Shown here one piece after another: positions 11,476-20,213 of a stretch of 64,000 nucleotides of DNA; the stretch's first letter is position 1, and every line of letters starts with the position of its first letter. The DNA lies in the NCBI RefSeq assembly GCF_000499845.2, contig NC_023749.2, positions 24,581,726 to 24,645,725 on the forward strand, in the 5' to 3' direction. The stretch is from Phaseolus vulgaris (Eukaryota; Streptophyta; Magnoliopsida; Fabales; Fabaceae). A program made the translations under genes and the position numbers. The notes below the pieces were generated by a model. That model worked only from the letters and a program-made list of their open reading frames with translations. It did not search any database and was not told the origin of the DNA.

Positions 11476-13162
11476 TTACAAATTTGGGTCCATTTGGCTT
11501 TTCTTTGCTGTTAGAAACATCAATCCCTTAGGAATCCATTTCATAAAACCTTTAGGAACATAATATTTTCTAATTTTGCAGAATCTAACAGAGTGGCCTT
11601 TCTTCATGCAGTAAAAGCATGTAACAACCGGTTGTTTCGTCTTAACAATCGGTTGTTTTTCAGATTTTCTTAAAAAGCTTTTTGAAAACCTATCTTGCTT
11701 GTTCTGTGGATTGAAGCCTAAACCAGCCTTTCCAAAAACACAGCTTTGAGATGCTAGGACATTCTCAAAGTTTGACTTCCCTTTTGAAAGCTTGTCCACA
11801 GTTTCAACAAGATAGTGAACCTTTTTCTCAAGATTTTCACAATTTGTGCAATTGAGAGTATCACACTTGCAAGAGGCATTTTTGAAATGATTTTCCAATT
11901 TTTCAAAATCACTTTTTGCTTTTCTCAGTTCCTCTTCAAGTGATTTAACTTTCTTTTCAAGCCCATTGTTAAGATCTTTCAATCGGTTGTTTGAAAGAAC
12001 CAATCTATTAGCTTCATCATGTGTTTCTTGAAAAGCTTCAAGCAATTCACTATAGTTTTGTTCATTTAAGGAGGCACATGAACTTACCTCACTTGAACTG
12101 CAAGAATCATCATCATCATCCTCAGCAACTAAGCATATGTTGGCTTTTTCATCTTCACTTGATGAAGAACTTGATGATGACACCTCATTTTCATCCCAAG
12201 CTATGTAGGCTCTTTTTGTCTTGCCTTTCTTCTCCTTGTAGCTTGTCTTTTTCTCTTTGCTCTTGTTGGGACAATCTGCCTTTATGTGACCTTGCTCACC
12301 ACAACCAAAACAAGTATAGTTATTTGAATTAAATTCATTGGGTTTCTTGTTTCCATACCTATCCTTGTTGTCTTTGTTGCGGTTTCTGTTTAGGAATTTG
12401 CTGAATTTTCTTGACAGCAAACTAAGATTTTCCTCATCACTTGAATCTTGCTTTCCCTTATGTTTGGATGCTTTTAAGGCTATGCTTATCTTCACTCTCT
12501 TGAACATTGAGTCTATTCATCTCTAGCTCATGTTCCCTAAGCTTTCCAAACAAAGAGGCAACACTTAATGATGTTAGATCTTTAGATTCGGAAATAGCAG
12601 TTACCTTTGGTTGCCATGCTCTATCAAGACATTTCAAGATCTTGATGTTCAGCTCTTCTTTATCAAACGTCTTGTCTAGGCTCATAAGGTGATTGGTGAT
12701 GTGTGTAAACCTTTTCTGCACTTCAGCTATGGTTTCACCTTTAAGCATTCTAAACATCTCATACTCTTGGATGAGAGCATGCTTTCTAGCTCTTTTCACC
12801 TCATTTGTTCCTTCATGAGTGACTTCCAAAGTATCCCACATTTCTTTTGATGATTTGCATTGTGAGACCCTGAAAAACTCATCAGAATTTAAAGCAGAGG
12901 TTATAATATTTTTGGCAATGCAATCGAATTTGGCCTTTTTACTTTCTGCATCAGTCCATTGAGACCATGGCTTCTCAATGACAAAACCATCTTTTTCAAA
13001 CTTTGGGATAAAAGGGCCATTTTCAATTGCATCCCAAATTCCTTTGTCAAGAGATTCCATAAATATTTTCATTCTAACTTTCCAAAACTGGTAATTCAAA
13101 CCACAAAACAAGGGTGGTCTGTTTATTGAGGCACCTTCCCCAAATGGTAGTCTATCAACCAT
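11476..13162 (-). pseudogene. SireA gag with one frameshift
   Basis: The likely start is ATG at 13162-13160 (MVDRLPFGEG), not the upstream in-frame codon. Capsid blocks: NRPPLFCGLNYQFWKVRM and EEMFRMLKG-like sequence, then two CCHC knuckles (CFGCGEQGHIKADC near 12317-12276; CFYCMKKGHSVRFC near 11613-11572). The frame shifts once at an AAAA run near 12475-12478, between HSLK and the Ser-rich basic region. A coiled-coil stretch follows (SLEEELRKAKSDFEKLENH). The palindrome motif lies inside the coding sequence and reads KQPIV twice (11619-11660). Gag would package element RNA. Confidence 0.85.
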
Positions 13163-13206
13163 TTTGAAAGATTTTAGGATCAACTTGAATGACATTCAAG
13201 AACCAA

Positions 13207-13219
13207 GCTCTTGATGCCA
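13207..13219 (-). other. SireA primer-binding site
   Basis: On the minus strand TGGCATCAAGAGC lies two bases after the 5' LTR end (CTAACA). It matches the SireB site TGGTATCAAGAGC and the initiator-Met tRNA type site used by many Ty1/copia elements. Confidence 0.82.
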
Positions 13220-13221
13220 AT

Positions 13222-14361
13222 TGTTAGAAAAGATGGCTTTAAACTAGAGGGGGGTGAATTGTTTAAAGAGGTTTTCGCAAACTTTTCAAATCTAGAATGA
13301 ACTTATTTCATAAACCAATTGATTCAGCAATTCAGTTAGCCAAAACAGGAAGCAAAACTGTAATACTAGAAAAAACAATCGGTTGTTTCTTCGAAACAAT
13401 CGGTTGTTTATACCAGCAAACAACAAACAAACTGAAATTAAAGAGTTAGGGATAGAGAAATTGTACACAGTTGTTTATACTGGTTCACTCCACACAAGAG
13501 CTACATCCAGTCTTCTCAGAAACCTGAGGATATCCACTAAGCAATCACACCTTGATCACTTACACAACAACCAAGAGAATGACCTTGAAAACCTCAAGAA
13601 ACACACTCTCCTTGGCCAACACTAAGATTGCTGATCTTGAACACCTCAAGAACACACAGTCAATCTCAGCAAAAACACACACACGAATTGTTCAGCAGTT
13701 TACAAAGATTACACTTGTTACAGATGAATATCTGAAATCAATACAAGTAGAATCCTATTCAGCACCTTGATCAATCTCTCAACTCTTAAGCAATCTCAGA
13801 ACTCTTTTAAAACTCTTAGATCAAAACTTTGTTTCAAGATTCTTAAAACATAAAAACAGTTTTTTCAGAATATATCTAAGAATATAGTTTGTTATCAAAT
13901 CTTAACAAACTCTTAATTGCATTTAAAACAAATTGGTCAAAGCATTTAATGACTGGAGCGTATTCATTTAAAGCATTTAAAGCTCAGTCAAAGAAAACAG
14001 TTTTTCTGTTATGGTTTCAAAACAAACAATCGATTGTTTCCTCGAATCAATCGGTTGTTTTGTTACTTAACAAAATTCACCATTCAAAATCAGTTTTCAA
14101 ACTCTCTCAAAACACCTAAGTGTAAACAATCGGTTGTTTCGACAAAACAATCGGTTGTTTCAACTTAGTTTAAAAAACATTTTGCTTTGTTAAAATTGAG
14201 ATGCTAATTGCTTTGGGATTTAATCTAAGGGTTGATTACAATATTTAAACTACCCCAGAACAAAGCTAAAACCAGCACAGCAGCATCAAGCAAAGCAGAG
14301 GCTTCATCATCCTTCAAAGGATTTGGATTCTTCAAAACATTGAACACCACTTGGTTCAACA
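13222..14361 (-). repeat. SireA 5' LTR
   Basis: 1140 bp, TG...CA ends. It is nearly identical to 7885-9046 apart from about 13-16 substitutions and small indels and one fewer 21-bp unit. It carries six palindrome motifs (two near 13375, two near 14023, two near 14124). In element orientation it precedes the primer site, so transcription should start here. Confidence 0.88.
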
Positions 14362-14547
14362 GTTGACTTCACGGATCTCAACAAGGCCTGTTCGAAGGAC
14401 TCCTACCCGCTGCCCAGTATTGATGCCTTGGTAAACAGCACGTCTGGATGCAGATTAATCAGCTTCCTGGATGCCTTCTCTCGTTACAACCAGATCATGA
14501 TGCACCCCAAGAACGAGTGCAAGACATCATTTATGACAGAGTTGTCT
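14362..14547 (+). repeat. 186 bp duplication of TatA sequence flanking SireA
   Basis: This stretch, from GTTGACTTCACGG to GAGTTGTCT, repeats 7699-7884 with about four differences. SireA therefore lies between two copies of the same reverse transcriptase segment. Target duplications of Ty1/copia elements are 5 bp, so it is not a normal one. Confidence 0.88.
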
Positions 14548-15260
14548 TGTTATTGCTACAAGGTAATGCCCTTTGGACTGAAGAATGCAGGTGCCACCTA
14601 CCAGAGGCTGATAGACAAAGTACTAGCGCCCATGTTAGGGCGAAATGTCCAAGCATATGTAGATGACATGGTGGTCACCTCCCAACAAAAGGAGCAGCAC
14701 GTGGCAGACCTGGAAAAGTTGTTCACCACGATAGCGAAGTACAGGCTGAAGCTGAACCCAGAGAAGTGTGTGTTCAGAGTCGAAGCAGGCAAGTTCTTGG
14801 GGTTCCTACTCACTGAGCGTGGGATAAAGGCGAATCCCGAGAAGTGTGTTGCGATAATAGCAATGAGAAGCCCGATCTCGGCAAAGGAGGTGCAGCAGCT
14901 GATAGGGCGCATGGTCGCTCTGTCCATATTCGTATCGATAGGTGCTGACAAGGGGCATCCATATTTCCAGTGTCTGAAAAGAAACAGCAGGTTTGTATGG
15001 ACCCGGGAGTGCGAAGATGTGTTTGTGAAGCTGAAGGAGTACCTGGCCAGTCCATCGGTGTTGTGCAAGCCAGAATTAGGTACCCCGCTCTGCCTATACT
15101 TTGTAGTCCCGGAGAAGGCGATTAGTTCGGTTCTACTACAAGAACAAGACCAGGTGCAGAAGTCGATCTACTTCGTCAGCAAAGTACTACAAGGGCCAGA
15201 GGTGAGATATCAAGCCCTAAAGAAAGCAGCTCTGGCAGTAGTATTCTCAGCGCGATAGTA
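14362..15260 (+). pseudogene. TatA reverse transcriptase (3' part) and RNase H
   Basis: After SireA the coding sequence resumes with VMPFGLKNAGATYQRL and the catalytic AYVDDMVV (near 14655), then the thumb (LNPEKCVFRVEAGKFLGFLL) and an RNase H-like portion (PLCLYFVVPEKAISSVLLQ near 15090). The frame ends at 15256-15258, where about 40 bp present in TatB (61621-61660) are deleted. It keeps about 220 bp (14905-15125) that TatB has lost, so the two copies decayed separately. Confidence 0.82.
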
Positions 15261-15806
15261 ATGACAAACCTTCCAATTCGCAAGGTCTTACAAAAGCCAG
15301 ATGTGGTAGGGAGAATGGTGTGATGGGCAGAAGAGCTATCTTAGTTTGACGTACAGTATGAGCCTAGAGGCCCCATTAAAGGCCAGGTTTACGCTGACTT
15401 CGTAATAGAGATCTCCTCGGCAGCCACGCACCAAGAAGGAGCAGGTTTCATATGGGTGCTCTTTGTTGATGGTTCCTCAAACCAACAAGGCAGCGGGGCT
15501 GGTGTCATCTTGGAAGGACCAGATGGGTTGCTGATTGAGCAGGGCCTACGGTTCGCTTTCAAGGCCAGTAACAACCAAGCAGAATATGAGGCCCTAATTG
15601 CTGGAATGTTGTTGGCCAAGGAGATGGGAGCAAAAGGTTTGCTGGCAAAGAGTGATTCTTTGTTAGTCACAGGTCAGGTCACGGGGGAATACCAAGCTAA
15701 GGATCCTCAAATGACTGCATACCTAGAGTACGTCCAAGTTATGAAGGAAACGTTTGAGGTGTTCGAGTTAGTCCACGTACCTAGAGAACAGAATGCTCGA
15801 GCATAA
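15261..15806 (+). pseudogene. TatA second (archaeal-type) RNase H
   Basis: After a linker (near 15350-15450) the second RNase H appears: LFVDGSSNQQGSGAGV near 15459, EYEALIAGM near 15586 and the SDSLLVTGQV block near 15650. The Asp, Glu and Asp expected at the active site can be read. This extra domain marks the Tat clade. A stop follows at 15804-15806 where the family reads on to the integrase. Confidence 0.82.
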
Positions 15807-16003
15807 AAGGTGGGCCCTTACTTTACTGAAAGCATAGACTGAATTAGGAATATCCCAGGTATTCTTGCAAACAGCGTATTCAAATGAAAGGAAGATGCCC
15901 CATCGATAGCTATCTGTATGGAAGGAAGAGAGAGAGCCTTGGATTGCTTTGGATGCTCTAATAGTCTACGATGGGAGAATAGAAATAGTTAAGGGTGAAG
16001 GTT
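15807..16003 (+). other. TatA remnant after aRNase H
   Basis: About 200 bp of former internal sequence with no recognisable domain and several stops. The integrase expected here is absent. The join to the middle of the 3' LTR is near 16004. Confidence 0.5.
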
Positions 16004-16375
16004 ATTCGTTGCATTCCAGTTAAGGGAAGTTCTATGTGCCAGATATGCTAAGATAATGTAAATAGCAGCGCAAGAACATTCTCAGAGGAACCCTAGACAA
16101 GGATAACAACACAAAGGTAAACCCTAGTTTCAACCTATATAAAGGGTGTCAAGAACCCTAGCAAGGTACAAAGTTTATGAGACTGAAACTACTTTATACA
16201 CTTGGTGTTTCTTTGTACTGACTTGAGCGTCGGAGTGTAAACGACCGTCAAGGCGCCCCTTTGTCTTTGTAGGTGAGAGATTTCTTGATCAGGAAACACC
16301 ATTCTCAAGCGGAGATAGAAGGGTCAAAGTCTGCCATTAGAATCAATCGGCGGAGCGAGTTAACCGGCAGAAACA
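16004..16375 (+). repeat. TatA 3' LTR, 5'-truncated
   Basis: It matches 5261-5631 of the 5' LTR, from TTATTCGTTGCATTCC to the terminal AAACA, including the TATA box at 16135-16144. The first half of the LTR is deleted together with the integrase. Confidence 0.82.
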
Positions 16376-17540
16376 AAATTGTGTATGGTAGGTCTCATGA
16401 TTTTTTTTTTTTTTTGTAACACAAGTAAATTCTTTCTATTATCATTATGTAGTATTACTGTGAGACAACTTAATGAAAGTAGTCTGATAAGTGTAATAGA
16501 TCTATGGCATTGTAATGTTAATGTCAATAACTTTATGATAAGAAAGATATCCAACTGGTTGAGAGTTTGACATGAATCTAATAGAAGTTTAATGAATAAA
16601 ATAATTTTAATATATAATTTTTATAATAGATTAATATATATAATTGAATATAAATTTTTACATGAAAAAACTTAAATATTATCTTTATACTTTTTAGAGT
16701 GTTGTTATTAACAAAGATTTATGTAAAAATATATAAAATAAGTTCATTTATAGAGTATTAACATGGAAGTTTAAATGTTAATTGAAAAAATAAAGTTTAC
16801 ATGACCTTTTCATTAATTTTTGTAAAACTCAATTTAGATATAATATTTTTACCAGGTTATTTAGATAGTTTCTAACTTATATTATTTAAGAAGCTTGTTT
16901 AACATGATTAGAACCTGTTTGCAAATCAATTTTTATTTGAAGTAGCTTTTTAAAATATTAACTTCTAACTTTTTATATTTATTCTATTATTATTTTTTAA
17001 ATATTTATTAAATCTTCCGGGTTTTTTTCAACTAGAGCGAGTTATTATTTATTTAACTTAAACCCCTCCATTTATACGTACTGATTTTGACTTTATTATA
17101 ATATTTAATTTATTACTCCAATACACTAATTGATATAGTATTTTTAATATTATTTTTAAAATTTTGATTAAAAATATGTTATTAAATTGTATGAGATTAA
17201 TAATATAATATAAAATAAAAGCAGTAATTGAAACTAAAAAAATTGAAATTTAAATAATTCATCTATTAATAAAAATTTAAAGATTTAAAATATATATTTT
17301 TAAAAACCAAAACTATAAAAACGTAAAATTTATAAGCTAATTATTTTCAGGTTTCAATCTCTAACTAGTTTTTGTGAAACATCACTACTAATAAAAAGTA
17401 ATTTTAGAGACAAAAAAATAAATAGTTGCTATAGTTAATAAATTAGAGACTAGAGACTTAAGAGAAAATAGTTTTTTAGTTTCTATTATTGTTAAATAAT
17501 TTCTAAATTGGTATCTAATTAGCCATGAAGGTTTTTCTAC
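16376..17540. repeat. AT-rich repeat R1, right half
   Basis: It continues R1 beyond TatA, starting AAATTGTGTATGGTAGG as in R3 (33275 on). It is highly similar to 21333-22275 (R2), 33275-34312 (R3) and 63006-64000 (R4). No gene is seen. Poly-T near 16400 is low complexity. Confidence 0.8.
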
Positions 17541-18480
17541 CAAATTTATAATCTAAATAATTGGTAGTTAAAATCTAAATTACATGATATGTATTATATA
17601 TGTACTATATATGAAATATGAAAAATGTAAGAAATTTATGTCATAGATCTGGGATGATGTATGAGTTTTGTTTGATGATACATACTTAATGTGTCTTTCG
17701 AAAGACGATAAATTTATGTTCAGTGAGATTAAAATGAAATCCAATAATTGTGATTGAAAATTGATCAATGTGTGGTCTATATAAATGATAAAATTGATAT
17801 TGAAATTTTATAGGACAACATTTAAAAAACAAATTATAAACAATATTGGTTCTTTTTGCATGACGGTATAAACTATATTAGTCAAGTCATTTTATACTCT
17901 TAAGTAAAAAGTTACCTTATCAATTATAAATCTTTTTTACCTAATAACAAATTATCCAATAATTGGTATCATGAAGTTTGACCGATATATTTTACGTAGA
18001 AAGTAAAAATAATCATATAAAATTTTATCAACAATATTGAAATACAAAAGTAATAAATTAAGTTTGCAGATTAAAAATGTTGGATCTAACAAGTATAGAA
18101 TAACTCTGAAAGTTAAAAGTTATCTTTAGTAAACGATCTATCTTTTTTTTTTTCTCTATATTTAACAATAACAACAATGACAACCAAAGAAAAAATTCAA
18201 CATACCGCTTGAACAAACATCATAGTAAATTAACGAATGTTTTTATAGTATGAATACAAAATCTGATTTGTTTAATAAAAGAAATTAAAATTTTACGGTG
18301 AATTATAATTCTTAAGTAATGTAATTTCATTATTAATTTATTATTAGATAAAATAAGAGTACATGTAATATTATATATAGAGAGAGAGTTTAGTTGTAAA
18401 CAAGGTTTTATAAACATGATGTTGTAATATTATTGAAGGAATAGATTGTTTGGTTGCAACTAGATCTAGTAAGATCTGAA
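17541..18480. other. AT-rich intergenic DNA, no gene seen
   Basis: No coding similarity is visible. It lies downstream of the defensin-like gene. A possible poly(A) signal for that gene (AATAAA on the minus strand) is near 18337-18342, about 140 bp past its stop; this is weak evidence in such AT-rich DNA. Confidence 0.5.
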
Positions 18481-18824
18481 CTAAGAGAATTGTTGAAGAT
18501 CAAAGGAGCAACAACACAATTTGCCTGTACATTTTCCTGCACCATAACCTATGAACCTGCATTGAGCATCGCAGTCAGGAAATTGAGAACATGTTCCAGG
18601 ACACTTCGGTGGATCTTGACTCATCACACCTACATTATGGATTTTCAAAACTAAAATTAGGAACAATTCACCAAAACCAAAACTCAAAGGCACACATGTT
18701 TCACAAATATATGTTCTAAAATATAATATAATAATTTATACATACCAGATGAAATGACAAGAACAATTGTTGTTGCAAGGAGAACTTTGAACAAAATCAT
18801 CCACATTACTGAATAACCAGCCAT
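18481..18824 (-). CDS. Defensin-like cysteine-rich secreted peptide, two exons
   Basis: Exon 1 is 18824-18746 and exon 2 is 18629-18481, with an intron at 18745-18630 (116 nt, GTATGT...ATGTAG). The junction splits a Gly codon and gives 75 aa. Exon 1 encodes a signal peptide with a hydrophobic core (MILFKVLLATTIVLVISS). Exon 2 gives a mature peptide of about 48 aa with eight cysteines spaced C-x3-C-x5-C-x3-C-x9-C-x4-CCC. The C-x3-C and the outer pair of the CCC (C-x-C) fit the cysteine-stabilised alpha-beta fold of plant defensin-like (DEFL/LCR) peptides. Such peptides are secreted and act in defence or signalling; the specific role is unknown. A TATA box lies about 60 bp upstream. It is the only host gene I can support here. 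Confidence 0.8.
18630..18745 (-). other. Intron of defensin-like gene
   Basis: On the minus strand the donor is G/GTATGT and the acceptor ATGTAG/GTG. It separates signal peptide from mature peptide, the usual position in plant defensin genes. Confidence 0.75.
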
Positions 18825-18885
18825 TCTTACAATTTTTCCTGCTTTTCCCTCAATATGCTTTATATGATTTGTCAATATACATTTG

Positions 18886-18895
18886 CCTTTATATA
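18886..18895 (-). promoter_or_regulatory. TATA box of defensin-like gene
   Basis: TATATAAAGG on the minus strand, 62-71 bases upstream of the start codon, allows a short 5' leader. The consensus match is strong, but AT-rich DNA makes chance matches common. Confidence 0.5.
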
Positions 18896-18899
18896 CATG

Positions 18900-19693
18900 T
18901 GAATTCAAATTCAACATATTCTAATACTCAACTTTAAACTTTATTTTCATAATACTATAATATAATTGAATATTTATGAGTATTAATGTGTAAGTTTTAA
19001 ATATTAATTAAAAATTAAATTTACATGATTTTCTTTAATTTCCATTAAAAAAATCATTAAATAGAAATTGATTTTTGAGAAAAATAATAATTAGTTATTT
19101 GATTAAATTAGATATTATTTTAGAGACTAAAATAATTTATTGGTATATAAAGTAATTTTTATTATCTATAAACTACTCTCTAAATTGATAGTTAGCTATT
19201 AATTTAAATTCTAAAGTTTGTAGTTAAAACATTAGTAATTAATTATATATCAATTTAAAAATTAATTTATAAATTTCATGTTGATTCAAAGATTATTAAT
19301 GTGTAGCTTTTAAATATTCATTGAAAAATAAAAATTTACATGACTTTTATTAATTATTAATTTTGTAAAATTCAGTGTATAGTTAAAGATTCAATATTTT
19401 TTAAGATTTGTCATTAATGAAGAGTTACGCGTCATTATATAAAATAAATTTATATATGAACTATTAATGTGTGATATTTAAGTATTAATAAGAAAATAAA
19501 AATTAACAGGACTTTCATTGATTTTGTAAAATTCAATATATCCTTTAAAAGCTAATTATTACTGTACAAAGAAAAAAAAATCATTTTAATATTTGATAGG
19601 AAATACATATAATAAGGTTTTTTTTTTAAACATATGAAATTTTGGATTAGTCATTCTTTAATTTTGTATTTTTTTTTTAATAATATTTTTTTT
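18900..19693. other. AT-rich upstream DNA, no gene seen
   Basis: No coding similarity is present. Scattered stretches resemble parts of repeat R (for example TTAGAGAC and TTTCTAAATTG strings near 19120-19190), suggesting diverged older copies. An open frame at 19634-19831 overlaps the TIR element and is not a convincing gene. Confidence 0.45.
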
Positions 19694-20213
19694 CATAAGA
19701 TGATTGTGGTTGCTTGGGATGTCAGTCTAGCTGAGATGTCAAGTTGCATAGTTATACCTAACATGGAAGTTTTTTATAAAAAAGAAAGTATTATAAATGT
19801 TTCTTTTATGGGTTTTGTGTATATCAAGTGAAAAATAGGAATATAAATTATCAATTAATATCACCTTAACACTATTTGTAAGTGTTATTTATTTTTAATT
19901 AGTTGGTTGTAGAAAAATAGTGAAGAGAGAAATGTTTTACAAGCATGTCTTTAACACTACTTATTACTAATATTATAAAAGTAACACTTATTATACTAAT
20001 TTTTAATATTATAGATTCTCAAAACTATTTAAATAAAAAAGAAAATAATAGTACAATGAAATGGAGATTAATGAGAGTTATAATTAAAAAAATTATAGAA
20101 TAAAAACATGTCTTATTATGTTTATTTTTTTTTATAAAAAAGTTTTTATGTTAGGCATCACTATGCAACTTGACACTTCAGCTAGACTGACACCTCAATT
20201 ACTATGGTTATGT
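19694..20213. mobile_element. 520 bp non-autonomous TIR element (MITE- or MULE-like)
   Basis: 19694-19784 and 20131-20213 are inverted copies of each other: GTCAGTCTAGCTGA and TCAAGTTGCATAG on the left reappear as reverse complements on the right. The arms are about 80-90 bp, long enough to suggest a Mutator-like derivative. There is no coding sequence inside. The right arm and neighbouring bases recur at about 44997-45139 in R4. I could not fix a target duplication. Confidence 0.6.

Larger units (their letters stand above)
7885..14361 (-). mobile_element. SireA: pol-less Sirevirus-like Ty1/copia element
   Basis: A 6477 bp element read on the minus strand: LTR (14361-13222), primer site, gag, a non-coding spacer, an extra ORF, polypurine tract and LTR (9046-7885). 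It has no protease, integrase, reverse transcriptase or RNase H, so it would depend on a helper. LTRs over 1 kb, a TGGCATCAAGAGC primer site, a two-knuckle Gag and an extra 3' ORF fit the Sirevirus (SIRE/Maximus) lineage. I count about 13-16 differences between its LTRs. No 5 bp target duplication is present; instead a 186 bp direct repeat flanks it. Confidence 0.88.
4761..16375 (+). mobile_element. TatA: decayed Tat-lineage Ty3/gypsy element with nested SireA
   Basis: The order is 5' LTR, primer site, gag, protease, reverse transcriptase, RNase H, a second archaeal-type RNase H, then a truncated 3' LTR. The dual RNase H is the hallmark of the Tat clade (Tat/Ogre/Retand). Integrase is absent. 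The element is flanked by GAATT (4756-4760) and AAATT (16376-16380), a near-perfect 5 bp target duplication, and sits inside repeat R1. SireA interrupts the reverse transcriptase. Without SireA and the 186 bp flank duplication, about 5 kb of TatA remains. Confidence 0.88.

Noticed and set aside
12021..12526. Plus-strand open frames opposite SireA gag (12021-12332, 12338-12526)
   Set aside because: They are the antisense of Ser/acidic and Lys-rich gag segments; gag homology is on the minus strand.
15807..16003. Possible integrase start in TatA
   Set aside because: No zinc-binding or D,D,E motif can be read in any frame.
18454..18654. Plus-strand frame across the defensin-like gene
   Set aside because: It covers the antisense of exon 2. 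The minus strand has splice sites, signal peptide and cysteine pattern.
19634..19831. Short plus-strand frame of 65 codons
   Set aside because: It lies across the left arm of the TIR element in AT-rich DNA, and its start is not supported.
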